Positions 51,423-60,258 of a stretch of 64,000 nt of DNA are shown here, piece by piece (positions within the stretch are counted from its first letter, which is position 1; the number at the start of each line of letters is the position of its first letter). The position numbers and the translations under genes were made by a program. The notes below the pieces were generated by a model, which saw only the letters and a list, made by a program, of their open reading frames with translations, searched no databases and was not told the DNA's origin. The stretch covers positions 1 through 64,000 of the forward strand of contig DASRIS010000196.1 of the NCBI GenBank assembly GCA_035649895.1. The letters are read 5' to 3'. The DNA comes from DASSUC01 sp035649895. GTDB taxonomy: Bacteria; Actinomycetota; Actinomycetes; Mycobacteriales; Micromonosporaceae.

Positions 51423-51842
51423 ATGGCCGAAGAGTACGTGGAAGCGAAGGTGCTGCTCATCTCCGTGGCTGCGCGGATGGCCGGGATGCATCCGCAGACG
51501 CTGCGCCAGTACGACCGGATGGGCCTGGTCCAGCCGGGCCGGGCGCCGGGCGGCGGGCGCCGCTACAGCGCCCGGGACGTCGCGCTGCTGCGCGAGATCC
51601 AGCGGCTCAGCCAGGAGGACGGGGTCAACCTCGCCGGCATCAAGCGGATCATCGAGCTGGAGCAGCTGGCCGAGACGCTCCAACGGCAGCTGGCGGCGCT
51701 GGAGGCGGAGCTGGCCGAGGCGCGGCAGCGGCTGGCCGAGGCGGAGGCGCTGGCCGCGTACCGGAGCGGGGACCTGGTCCCGACCGGCCAGACGTCAACG
51801 GCGCTGGTGGTGTGGCGCCCGCGGCGCTCACCAGCCCGCTAA
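51423..51842 (+). CDS. hspR: Heat-shock repressor HspR (MerR family)
   Basis: 139 aa from the ATG at 51423 after GGAGGT. The MerR-type winged helix (LISVAARMAGMHPQTLRQYD, RMGLVQPGRAPGGGRRYSARD) is followed by a coiled coil (LQRQLAALEAELAEARQRLA). HspR binds HAIR sites upstream of dnaK with DnaK as co-repressor. The HAIR site is at 47095-47113. The gene is close to dnaJ, as in other actinomycetes. Confidence 0.95.
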   Translation: MAEEYVEAKVLLISVAARMAGMHPQTLRQYDRMGLVQPGRAPGGGRRYSARDVALLREIQRLSQEDGVNLAGIKRIIELEQLAETLQRQLAALEAELAEARQRLAEAEALAAYRSGDLVPTGQTSTALVVWRPRRSPAR

Positions 51843-51982
51843 CCGCGGCCATCCCACCCGCTAAGCCGCCATCCCACCTGCTAGCTCCGGTTCTACCCGC
51901 CAGCTGTGGGCCCGCCTGGTAGCCGCGGGTCTGCCTGTAGCCGCCGGGCTCACCCAACCTTGACAGCCGGATGGGGCCCCAG

Positions 51983-52216
51983 CTACCGGCGTGGGGTGCC
52001 GGCGTCGGCGTAGCGCAGGACAGCGCCGATGCCGCTGCCGTCGAGCTCGGCGGGGTCCACCTGGCCCGGGTCGACCAGGACGAGGCTGGCGCCGGTGCCG
52101 GCGAGCGCACGCACGATGGCGGCGTCCGCCCGTACCTGTTGTGGCTCCGCAACGCCCATGGCCCGCAGCTCCTCGGCGTCGAGCGCCAGGTGGGTCGGCT
52201 CCGGCCCGATCCACAC
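51983..52216 (-). CDS. Small hypothetical protein
   Basis: 77 aa from a GTG at 52216; the frame runs on upstream without an ATG. It reads TLSVWIGPEPTHLALDAEEL, EPQQVRADAAIVRALAGTGA, then SLVLVDPGQVDPAEL. It looks like a small alpha/beta protein. It follows the 143-aa gene by 55 bases, and the true start may be further upstream if a rare codon is used. Confidence 0.5.
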   Translation of the reverse strand: MWIGPEPTHLALDAEELRAMGVAEPQQVRADAAIVRALAGTGASLVLVDPGQVDPAELDGSGIGAVLRYADAGTPRR

Positions 52217-52271
52217 CGACAGCGTTGAGGACGGGTCGTCAACCAGCAGGGCGCTGTGACTGGGCGCTGTG

Positions 52272-52703
52272 CTAGCCGATGCGGCGGGGCTGGCGCACCA
52301 GGCCGCCCTCGCACCACTCGTGGTAGTCGAACAGGTCCGGCCGGGCCAGCAGCATGCGGGTGTTGTGCGCCCAGGTGGTGAGCAGCTCGTCCCCGTCGTG
52401 TTCGGCCTGCTCCACCAGCCGGCGCAGCCGGCGCTTGGGGTGGGCGCGGAAGTTGGTCCGGATGCCGTCGGCGGCGTAGATGTAGAGGCAGTGCAGGGCG
52501 AACCGCCGAGCCGGGCAGGTCGGGTCTATCGCGATCTCGAACAGGGTGCCGATCAGCCGGTCACCCGACACGAGCAGGTCCCAGTCGGGGGGCATGGTGT
52601 GCAGCGGGACCGTGTCCGGGTTGTACGCCCACGCGCGCAGCTCACCCGGGGTCGGGTCGACTGGGTTCGCGAAACCGCGAAACGCCGTCTGTTGCACGCT
52701 CAC
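52272..52703 (-). CDS. Conserved actinobacterial hypothetical protein
   Basis: 143 aa from the GTG at 52703, with GGAG seven bases upstream. The sequence (RGFANPVDPTPGELRAWAYN, PDWDLLVSGDRLIGTLFEIA, RRLRRLVEQAEHDGDELLTT and WAHNTRMLLARPDLFDYHEW) is well balanced and looks conserved, but I do not know a function. It has many Trp, His and Asp residues. The following small gene may be co-transcribed. Confidence 0.68.
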   Translation of the reverse strand: MSVQQTAFRGFANPVDPTPGELRAWAYNPDTVPLHTMPPDWDLLVSGDRLIGTLFEIAIDPTCPARRFALHCLYIYAADGIRTNFRAHPKRRLRRLVEQAEHDGDELLTTWAHNTRMLLARPDLFDYHEWCEGGLVRQPRRIG

Positions 52704-52967
52704 CGTCAGACTCCATGAGGCCAAATATGCCAAATATGAGGCCAGCCGAATACCGCGGCGTCACCGTAGCGTGCCGCCGCTTGCCTGGGGAAGTCTCCGA
52801 GGGGAGGTTTCTTCTCCCCCACCAGCGTCCCGGGCAGCCCAAACGGGCCGCGAAACGGCAGTATCCGCGCACCTGGCACGGCGTGTCGCGCGTGGCGGGC
52901 AACACGGTGATCATTGGACACTTACCGTGAATGCCCTCGGCGTGTCGTGTCGGTAGCCGTCCAACGA

Positions 52968-55370
52968 TCATGGGCGGCGCTCGGGGCGCCAGCGCGTGTG
53001 CCGGGTGGCCCCGGCGCCCGCGTCGCGTACCAGCTCCAGCCGCGGCTTCGGCCCGTCGGTCCGGCCGGTCTGCGGGCGGCGCCGGCCGGCCGTGAACGGC
53101 AGCGGCCAGTCCGCCCCCGGGCCGGCGTACTCCTGCTCGGCCGCCGAGTGCAGGGTCCACTGCGGGTCGTAGAGGTGGGTCCGGCCGAGGGCGCACAGGT
53201 CGGCCCGGCCGGCCAGGATGAGCGAGTTCACATCGTCGTACGACGACACCGCGCCGACCGCGACCACCGCGACGCGCCCGCGCAGCTCGTTGCGGATCGC
53301 GTCGGCGTACGGCGTCTGGTACGACCGCCCGTACGCCGGCCGTTCGGTGGAGACCACCTGGCCGGTCGACACGTCCACCGCGTCCACCCCGTGCTCCGTG
53401 AACGCCCGGGCCACCTCGATGGAGTCGGCGCGGTCCACCCCGCCCGGGTGCCAGTCGGTTGCCGAGATGCGCACGGACATCGGCTTGCCCGCCGGCCAGG
53501 CCGCCCGGACCGCGTCGAAGACCTCCAGCGGGTAGCGCAGCCGGTGCGCCAGCGGGCCGCCGTACCCGTCGGTCCTGGTGTTGGTCAGGGGTGAGATGAA
53601 CGACGAGAGCAGGTAGCCGTGCGCGCAGTGCAGCTCCAGCAGGTCGAAGCCGGCGGCGTCGGCGCGGCGCGCGGCGGCGACGAACTGCGCGGTGATCCGG
53701 TCCAGGTCGGCGCGGGTGAGCTCGCGCGGCGTCTGGTTCACCGGCGAGTACGGGATCGGCGAGGGCCCGACCACCTCCCAGTTGCCGGCCGGCAGCGGCT
53801 CGTCGATGCCCTCCCACATGAGCTTGGTGGAGCCCTTGCGCCCGGAGTGGCCGAGCTGTACGCCGATCTTGGCGGTGGTGTGCCCGTGCACGAAGCCGAC
53901 CACCCGGGCCCAGGCCGCGGCCTGCTCGTCGGTCCACAGGCCGGTGCAGCCCGGGGTGATCCGGCCGCTCGGCGACACGCAGACCATCTCGGTCATCACC
54001 AGGCCGGCGCCGCCGAGCGCCTTGCCGCCCAGGTGCACCAGGTGGAAGTCGTTGGGCAGGCCGTCGGTGGCGACGTACATGTCCATCGGCGAGACGATGA
54101 CCCGGTTCTTCAGCTCCAGCTCGCGCAGGCGGAACGGGTAGAACATCGGCGGGCGCGGTTCCTGCCCCGCGGCCGGTCCGGCGCCGGCCTCATCGGCGAA
54201 CCAGCGGTCCACCCGCGCGACGAACTCCGGGTCACGCAGCCGCAGGTTCTCGTAGGTGACCCGGCGGGAGCGGGTGAGCAGGTTGAACGCGAACTGCGGC
54301 GGCGCCTGGTGGGTGTACTGCCCGAGGTTCTCGAACCACTCCAGGCTGGCCTGGGCCGCCCGCTGGGTGGAGACCACGACCGGCCGGCGCTCAGCCTCGT
54401 ACGCCGCCAGCGCGGTGCGGGTGTCCGGCTGCTCGGCGAGGCACGCGGCGAGCGCCAGGGCGTCCTCCATGGCGAGCTTGGTGCCGGAGCCGATGGAGAA
54501 GTGCGCGGTGTGCGCCGCGTCGCCGAGCAGCACCACGTTCTCGTGCCGCCAGGTCTCGCACCGGATCGTGGTGAAGCTGATCCACTTGGAGTTGTTGCCG
54601 ATGAGCCGGTGCCCGTCGAGCAGGTCGGCGAAGATCTCGCCGCAGTGGGCGATCGCCGCCTCGTCGGACACGCCGGGCGGTAGGTCCGCGGTGGTGAAGC
54701 CGGCCCGCCGCCACACGTCGTCGTGCATCTCGACGATCAGCGTCGAACCGGTGGCGTCGTACGGGTACGCGTGCACCTGCATCACGCCGTGCTCCGTGCG
54801 CCGCACGTCGAAGGTGAACGCGTCGAAGACCTTGTCCGTGCCGAACCAGATGTAGCGGCACGCGCGCACGTCGTACGACGGCCGGAAGGTGTCGGCGTAC
54901 TTCGTGCGGACCGTCGAGTTGAGCCCGTCCGCCGCGACCACCAGGTCGTACGTTGTGCGCAGCTCGTCGACGTCCGGAGCGGGCGTGGCGAACCGCAGCT
55001 CCACCCCGAGGTCCTGGCAACGCCGCTGGAGGATGCCCAGCAGGGCCACCCGGCTCATCGCGGCGAAGCCGTGCCCACCACTGGTGATGACGTGCTCCGG
55101 GCTGCCACGCCCAGCCGCCCGCGGGCCGAGCCGCAGGTGGACGTCGATGTCGTCCCAGCGCGCGAAGGTCGCCGCCATGGCGGCGTAGACGACCGGGTCG
55201 GCGTGCTCGATGCCGCCCAGGGTCTCGTCGGAGAGGACGACCCCGAAGCCGAACGTGTCGTCCGGCGCGTTGCGCTCCCACACCGTGATGCGGCGGGCCG
55301 GGTCGAGCTGCTTGGCCAGCGCCGCGAAGTAGAGGCCACCCGGGCCGCCGCCGATGACCGCGATCCGCAC
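52968..55370 (-). CDS. Fused FAD monooxygenase/old-yellow-enzyme (salicylyl- or anthraniloyl-CoA type)
   Basis: 800 aa from the GTG at 55370. Residues 1-400 are an FAD-dependent monooxygenase with RIAVIGGGPGGLYFAALAKQ, DLVVAADGLNSTVR and LLGDAAHTAHFSIGSGTKLA. Residues 405-770 are an OYE-type flavin domain (FRLRELELKNRVIVSPMDMY, GVQLGHSGRKG, ELHCAHGYLLSSFISPLTN, DVSTGQVV). This fusion occurs in salicylyl-CoA 5-hydroxylase and in anthraniloyl-CoA monooxygenase/reductase, which start the dearomatisation of CoA-activated aromatics. The SDR at 55473 is divergent and the CoA-ligase end at 63744 lies close by, so aromatic acid catabolism is plausible. Confidence 0.88.
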   Translation of the reverse strand: MRIAVIGGGPGGLYFAALAKQLDPARRITVWERNAPDDTFGFGVVLSDETLGGIEHADPVVYAAMAATFARWDDIDVHLRLGPRAAGRGSPEHVITSGGHGFAAMSRVALLGILQRRCQDLGVELRFATPAPDVDELRTTYDLVVAADGLNSTVRTKYADTFRPSYDVRACRYIWFGTDKVFDAFTFDVRRTEHGVMQVHAYPYDATGSTLIVEMHDDVWRRAGFTTADLPPGVSDEAAIAHCGEIFADLLDGHRLIGNNSKWISFTTIRCETWRHENVVLLGDAAHTAHFSIGSGTKLAMEDALALAACLAEQPDTRTALAAYEAERRPVVVSTQRAAQASLEWFENLGQYTHQAPPQFAFNLLTRSRRVTYENLRLRDPEFVARVDRWFADEAGAGPAAGQEPRPPMFYPFRLRELELKNRVIVSPMDMYVATDGLPNDFHLVHLGGKALGGAGLVMTEMVCVSPSGRITPGCTGLWTDEQAAAWARVVGFVHGHTTAKIGVQLGHSGRKGSTKLMWEGIDEPLPAGNWEVVGPSPIPYSPVNQTPRELTRADLDRITAQFVAAARRADAAGFDLLELHCAHGYLLSSFISPLTNTRTDGYGGPLAHRLRYPLEVFDAVRAAWPAGKPMSVRISATDWHPGGVDRADSIEVARAFTEHGVDAVDVSTGQVVSTERPAYGRSYQTPYADAIRNELRGRVAVVAVGAVSSYDDVNSLILAGRADLCALGRTHLYDPQWTLHSAAEQEYAGPGADWPLPFTAGRRRPQTGRTDGPKPRLELVRDAGAGATRHTRWRPERRP

Positions 55371-55472
55371 CGGCTGAGCGTATGCTGCGTGCGCGACGAC
55401 CGTCAACGAGGCGTCAGGTCGTGCCGACTCGGGACGGAAGGCGTGCGGAAGGTCGCGGGAAAGGGGGCCGGG

Positions 55473-56246
55473 ATGCTGCGGTTCGCGGGACGCACCGCCG
55501 TGGTGACCGGCGGGGCCGGTGGCATCGGGCAGGCGGTCGCCGAGGGGTTCGCCGCGGCCGGTGCCGCCGCCGTCGCCGTGGTCGACGTGGCCGGCACCGC
55601 CGAGGTGGTGGCCCGGCTGCGGGCCGCACACCCCGAGGTGCGGATCGAGGGGTACGACGTCGACGTCGCCGACCGCGCGGCGGTGCACGCCATGACGAGT
55701 ACGGCAGCCGCTGAGCTGGGCGGCCCGCACGTGCTGGTCACCCTGGCCGGCGGCTCGCTCGGCACCCCCCGCGACCTGGCCGACATCACGCCCGACCACC
55801 TCGACCTGGTGCTCGACGTGAACCTGAAGGGCACGTTCTACTGCTGCCAGGCGGCGGCGCCGCTGATGGCCGCGACCGGCGGTGGCGCCATGGTGACCTG
55901 CTCGTCGATCGGCGCGCGGCAGCCGTCACCGGTGACCGGCGCCCCGTACGCCGCGGCCAAGGCCGCCATCGGCGGCCTCACCCGGCGGCTGGCCCGCGAG
56001 CTCGGACCCACCGGGGTACGGGTCAACGCGGTGGCCCCCGGCCTGTTCCTCACCCCGCGGCTGCGCCGCCGCTACGACGAGATGCCCGAGGCCGAGCGGC
56101 GCGAGGTGCTCGACGGGATCCCGCTGGGCCGCATGCCCGACCTGCGCGAGATCGTCGACCCGGTCCTGTTCCTCGCCAGCGATGCCGCCTCGTTCATCAC
56201 CGGGGTGACCCTCGACGTCAACGGGGGCCGCTACCTGCCCGCGTGA
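55473..56246 (+). CDS. Short-chain dehydrogenase/reductase (SDR)
   Basis: 257 aa from the ATG at 55473; the longer frame starts upstream without support. Classic SDR: TAVVTGGAGGIGQAVAEGFA (NAD(P) site), catalytic YAAAK, and a C-terminal ASFITGVTLDVNGGRYLP. It is 102 bases from the start of the monooxygenase fusion and divergent, so the two could share a regulatory region. Its substrate may be a hydroxyacyl-CoA of the same pathway; this is an inference from position. Confidence 0.9.
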   Translation: MLRFAGRTAVVTGGAGGIGQAVAEGFAAAGAAAVAVVDVAGTAEVVARLRAAHPEVRIEGYDVDVADRAAVHAMTSTAAAELGGPHVLVTLAGGSLGTPRDLADITPDHLDLVLDVNLKGTFYCCQAAAPLMAATGGGAMVTCSSIGARQPSPVTGAPYAAAKAAIGGLTRRLARELGPTGVRVNAVAPGLFLTPRLRRRYDEMPEAERREVLDGIPLGRMPDLREIVDPVLFLASDAASFITGVTLDVNGGRYLPA

Positions 56247-56300
56247 CCCGCCCGGCGCATCTCATAGAGCAGGGCTGATGCTGCCGCTAGAGTCGTTGGT

Positions 56301-56876
56301 GTGGCTGGCGAGCTGGTGTCCCGCAATGACCTGCGCATGTCCGACGCCGACCGGGAACGCGTCGTGGAGCGGCTGCGGGCCGCCGTGGGAGAAGGCCGGT
56401 TGACCCTGGACGAGTTCGAGCAGCGGCTCGACGCGGTGCTCACGGCCCGCACCTTCGGGGAGGTCGAGCCGTACGTGGCCGACCTGCCCGCGGTGCCGGT
56501 GCCCAAGGAGCACGTCCAGGTGCGGGCCACCAGCTCCGGTGTCAAGCGCCGGGGCCAGTGGGTGGTTCCCCGGCAGCTGTCCGTGTTCAACAAGTCCAGC
56601 TCGGTCACGCTCGACTTCACCGAGGCCGTGCTCGCGCACCGGGTCGTCCACATCGAGCTGGACTGCCATCGCGGGTCGACAACGCTGGTCCTGCCGCCCG
56701 GCGCCACGGTCACGACCGACGAGGTAGAGATGGTCCGGAGCAGCGTGTCCGTACGCAAGGTGCCGGTGGCCGACCTCCCCGGCGCCACCGGCGTGCACTT
56801 CGTCGTACGCGGCAAGCAGAAGTCGAGCAGCCTCCTCGTACGCCACCAGCGGCGGTTCTGGCGCTGGCGCTGGTGA
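56301..56876 (+). CDS. DUF1707 SHOCT-like domain protein
   Basis: 191 aa from the GTG at 56301. The DUF1707 motif is RMSDADRERVVERLRAAVGE, then GRLTLDEFEQRLDAVLTART and YVADLP. The rest is a beta-rich domain of about 120 residues ending in RRFWRWRW. The protein has no membrane segment; related proteins carry one. Its function is unknown. Confidence 0.85.
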   Translation: MAGELVSRNDLRMSDADRERVVERLRAAVGEGRLTLDEFEQRLDAVLTARTFGEVEPYVADLPAVPVPKEHVQVRATSSGVKRRGQWVVPRQLSVFNKSSSVTLDFTEAVLAHRVVHIELDCHRGSTTLVLPPGATVTTDEVEMVRSSVSVRKVPVADLPGATGVHFVVRGKQKSSSLLVRHQRRFWRWRW

Positions 56877-56881
56877 CCGGG

Positions 56882-57037
56882 ATGCCCTGCCCCACTCGGT
56901 CCGCAGTCAGCCAGCCCCGAAGACCTGTCAAACGTCTGGACACAAGCCCTGATCAGCTAGACCTACTCGCCGAGCTGGACGCGCTGGACAATGACACCAC
57001 CAGCGCACCAACTACGGACGGAGGGAGCCAGTCATGA
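56882..57037 (+). CDS. Small hypothetical protein coupled to the following gene
   Basis: 51 aa from the ATG at 56882. The core RRPVKRLDTSPDQLDLLAEL is acidic and helical. The stop overlaps the next start (ATGA), which supports translation. No family recognised. The coupling suggests a partner for the frameshifted gene. Confidence 0.5.
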   Translation: MPCPTRSAVSQPRRPVKRLDTSPDQLDLLAELDALDNDTTSAPTTDGGSQS

Positions 57038-58078
57038 CCACCCGCGCCGACATGGCTGGCCAGCTCGCACTCAGCCCGGCCTCCTCCACCAAGACCTATG
57101 TGGTGGAAGCGCACACCGGCGACCCTGCCGGATGCCTGTCCGACCTACCCGGACGAGTGGAGGCCACCGACGATGCGTTCTTGTTCCAGGTCGTCACCGG
57201 CAAAGGCGTGTACTGGGTCGACCAGCTCGACGAGCGGTTCTGGCGGTTCCACACCGACATGCGCAACGCCGATGCTTATCCGGTCCTGCGCGACTGGATC
57301 GGTGCCCGCCGCGACCTGGACTGGATGTGGCTACCCTCGGAACACCTGCGCCACCTGTGGCCGCAAGCGGTCTCCCGGCGGGTACGCACCGACTTCCGTG
57401 GCAGCGGCTTCCTGGGCAGCACCGTTCCAGCACGGGACGTGCGGGTACAGCTTCAAGGCGACAACGCCGAGCATCTTCTCGATCTGATCTCTGAGATCCC
57501 CGAGGTCAGCTCGGCCGTCTCCTTCGACGGCGTGGAAGTTAGCGTGACCGATCCCAGCTTCGGCAGCGTCCGCGAGGGCGTCAACAGGATGGGCCGCTTC
57601 GCGGTCTCCGGCGAGTCGTTAGAGCTGCACTTGCAGTTCGTCAACACCGTGGTCGACCGGTACAAGCGGCTCGTGCAGCTTTGCGAGGCCAAAGCGATCC
57701 AGTGGCGTGCTACCTCCGAAGAGGGTGGCGGCACCCTCACCGGCGGGCCCATCGTCATCGAGTTCAGCCGCGAGATCGACGACGTCGCCGCCTTCGCGGA
57801 CGAGCTAACCGCCAGTCGGGAGCCGTTCCGGCTGTGGGGGCCTCACCACCGTGCGGCGCGGCGTAGCCGAGGTCGAAGCGGTCGACCTCCACGTCGGCCA
57901 GACCCTCCAGCTCGACATCGGTCCCCAGTGGATGCGCGTCTACCTGTACGAAGGCTCCTGCGGGAACACCATCGCGCGGCTGATCAGCAACCTACAGCAC
58001 CGTTTCGACGGCGCCCTGACCCTTAGAGACATCGACATCGACACAGCGGCCCGCCGCCCAGCGCGCCTGAACGCTTGA
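57034..58078 (+). pseudogene. Conserved hypothetical gene with a frameshift in a G5 run
   Basis: The first frame (ATG 57034) is well-formed coding sequence through REPFRLWG. At the run GGGGG (57836-57840) the coding quality jumps to the next frame, which continues LTTVRRGVAEVEAVDLHVGQ and TLQLDIGPQWMRVYLYEGSC to the stop at 58078. Removing one G restores a single protein of 347 aa. The product is mixed alpha/beta, with no motif I recognise. A sequencing error in the homopolymer, a true recent mutation or slippage are all possible. The 51-aa gene upstream is coupled to it. Confidence 0.65.
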
Positions 58079-58184
58079 GGACTGCCCGGGTGGGACCGGG
58101 GATGAGTGGAGGAGGACGCTGGAGGCCAGGTGGAGCGAAGGAGATTGACCCGCCTCTGCGCCGGGCCGCCTGAGCGGCACGGCT

Positions 58185-58538
58185 TCACCGGGGCTGGCTG
58201 AGCCACTCCCAGGCGCGCCGCAGGCCGTCGGCGACCGGGTTCTCGCCTGCCCGCGCGGCCTCCTCGGCCACCGCGTCCTCGCTCGGCTCCCGCAGGGCAT
58301 CCGCGGGTACGGCGAGCCGCACGCCGCGTTCGTACAGCGCCTCGACCTGCTCCCGGTCGGCGAAGAGGTGGCGATCGCCGGGCGTGCGCACGATGAGGCC
58401 GTGGAACACGCCGGTCACCTCGTCGGCCAGCACATGCTCCACGGCACCGGCCGGCGCGCCGTCGCAGGCGAAGACCGGCGAGCCGGGGCGCAGGATGAGG
58501 TAGGCGATAGGCGCTCCAAGATCTCCCACAGCACCCAC
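58185..58538 (-). CDS. PRC-barrel-like or conserved hypothetical protein
   Basis: 117 aa from the GTG at 58538; 58529 is an alternative. It opens LGAPIAYLILRPGSPVFACD, with short beta strands (GVFHGLIVRTPGDRHLFADR) reminiscent of a PRC-barrel, and ends with an acidic helical tail (EPSEDAVAEEAARAGENPVA). Function unknown. It is convergent with the frameshifted gene. Confidence 0.6.
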   Translation of the reverse strand: MGAVGDLGAPIAYLILRPGSPVFACDGAPAGAVEHVLADEVTGVFHGLIVRTPGDRHLFADREQVEALYERGVRLAVPADALREPSEDAVAEEAARAGENPVADGLRRAWEWLSQPR

Positions 58539-58778
58539 GCTACGCGAGCCCCGCCCAGCCCGCCGGAGTACGGGCCAACGCGGTCGCCCCGTCGGCGGCA
58601 ACGGCAGCTCTGGCGCGGCAGATTATCGGGTACACTGCGGCTAGCTGCAACCGCACTTACACACCCAGCTCGTCGAGCGTGCAACACCCGCTCCCGCTGT
58701 GGGTGCCTGCCTCCCGGCCCGGGCCCAGTCCTCGCCCGTTCCCCGCGTACCCATGTAACTAGTTGGGCTGGAGGAACG
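58539..58778 (+). promoter_or_regulatory. Upstream region of the STAS gene (no gene seen)
   Basis: The 240 bases between the PRC-like gene and the STAS gene have no coding ORF. GGGTAC around 58628 resembles a SigB-type -10 box, but I find no matching -35. AGGAGG-like GGAGG stands before the STAS start. Confidence 0.25.
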
Positions 58779-59195
58779 GTGTCTGCCAAGGTCTCTTCCG
58801 CAGCTGGGCCGCGACTGCTACGCATCGATACGAGCCGGCCGGCACCGGCCACGGTCCGGGTCGCCGTAGCCGGAGAGGTCGACCTGGCGACGGCGACGGC
58901 GCTACGCGACAGCGTGTTACGCACGTTGCACGAGCAAGACCCCGTCGTGCTCGAAATCGACCTCGCCGGGGTCACCTTTCTGGACTGTGCCGGAATAGGC
59001 GCTCTCGTCGCGGCGCGCAACACCGCTGTCCAGATCGGATGCCGGCTGCGGGTCACCCACCCGCGGCCTATCGTCCGTCTGGTCCTGGACCTGACCGGCC
59101 TGCTCGATGTCCTCACCGCCCCGATCGACTGGCCACAGCTCACGAGCTGCGAGTACCCGTCGGGGACCGGACCGGCCGACGAAGTCGCGGCGTAG
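58779..59195 (+). CDS. STAS-domain anti-sigma factor antagonist
   Basis: 138 aa from the GTG at 58779 with GGAGG upstream. The STAS fold is clear: ATVRVAVAGEVDLATATALR, VLEIDLAGVTFLDCAGIGAL (the phosphorylatable position of antagonists is Ser in this loop; here the motif reads FLDCAGIGAL with Cys). RLRVTHPRPIVRLVLDLTGL follows. The Cys at the usual Ser position suggests that it is not controlled by phosphorylation at that site. It may bind an anti-sigma factor. Two GAF-ANTAR regulators follow in the same direction. Confidence 0.85.
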   Translation: MSAKVSSAAGPRLLRIDTSRPAPATVRVAVAGEVDLATATALRDSVLRTLHEQDPVVLEIDLAGVTFLDCAGIGALVAARNTAVQIGCRLRVTHPRPIVRLVLDLTGLLDVLTAPIDWPQLTSCEYPSGTGPADEVAA

Positions 59196-59437
59196 CCGTC
59201 GGGCGTGGTACATGCCTTGGGTGGCCAGAGTGGGATGAAACCCCCACGAGCGGGGGCCGCATACAGCGGTCATCGCAGGTCGGTCCGACGAGCGACGAGC
59301 GTGCCGTCCATGCGCACGGCGACCTGGCGGATGACGCAGATGACCAGGTCGATCATTCCGGTAAAGCCGCTCGGCGCTGAGCTGGTCAAGGATGTCGCCA
59401 AGCCCGGCGGGCGGCCCCCGCCGCAGGTGGTACGGGT

Positions 59438-60184
59438 GTGAGCGGCGACCGGATGACCCGGATCTGGGCGCAGGTGGCCCGGCAGGCGCGAGGCGCTGCG
59501 GTGTCGGTGGCGCACGTGTGCGCCGCCGTGGTGGATGGGGTCGGGGTGGACGGGGCTGGGGTCACGGTCATGGTCAGCCCCACGGTGCGGGAGACCATGA
59601 CCGCCACCGATACGGTGGCCAGCGGCCTGGAGGACTTGCAGCTCATGTTGGGGCAGGGCCCGTGTGTGGACACCTTTGTCGGGGGCGGCCCGGTCCTCGC
59701 CGTCGACCTGCGCTCACCGGAGTGCCTCGCGCGGTGGCCGGCGTTCACCCCGGCCGCGCTCGACATCGGGGCACGGGCGGTGTTCGCGCTGCCGTTGCAG
59801 GTCGGCGCGATTCGTCTCGGTGCGCTCGATCTGTACCGGGGCCGGCCCGGCGGGCTGAACCCGGCCGAGCTGGCCGACGCACTGGTGTTCGCCGACACCG
59901 CGGGCATGCTGCTGCTCGACGCCGCAGCGGGTACGCAGCCGGACCTTACGGAGCTGGCCTGGCAACGCGAAGGCCCGCGCAGCTACCACGCCGTGGTGCA
60001 CCAGGCCACGGGCATGGTGCTGGTCCAGCTCGGGTGCGCCGTCGACGCGGCCTTCGCCCGGCTGCGCGCCTATGCCTACGCCCACGACATGCGGTTGCGT
60101 GACGTGGCCCGTGCCGTGGTCGAGCGGCGGCTACGGTTCGACCCGGACCCCGCCCCCGAACGCTCGGCCGATGACGCGTCCTGA
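59438..60184 (+). CDS. GAF-ANTAR response regulator
   Basis: 248 aa from the GTG at 59438. A GAF domain (residues 20-170: VTVMVSPTVRETMTATDTVA, LGQGPCVDTFVGGGPVLAVD) is followed by an ANTAR RNA-binding domain (HQATGMVLVQLGCAVDAAFA, RLRAYAYAHDMRLRDVARAV). ANTAR proteins bind paired hairpins in mRNA to prevent termination. The GAF domain would sense a ligand or redox state. Its RNA target is unknown. Confidence 0.88.
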   Translation: MSGDRMTRIWAQVARQARGAAVSVAHVCAAVVDGVGVDGAGVTVMVSPTVRETMTATDTVASGLEDLQLMLGQGPCVDTFVGGGPVLAVDLRSPECLARWPAFTPAALDIGARAVFALPLQVGAIRLGALDLYRGRPGGLNPAELADALVFADTAGMLLLDAAAGTQPDLTELAWQREGPRSYHAVVHQATGMVLVQLGCAVDAAFARLRAYAYAHDMRLRDVARAVVERRLRFDPDPAPERSADDAS

Positions 60185-60258
60185 CCGTCATATCACTGTT
60201 CCATCGCCTGGAGCGGTGCCGCCGACCAGGACTAACGTATGACGAGGGTGAGCAAGAC

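Noticed and set aside
59205..59441. 78-codon plus-strand ORF overlapping the GAF-ANTAR start (GTGA)
   Set aside because: The overlap is suggestive, but there is no ribosome site or recognisable content. Left out, with some doubt.
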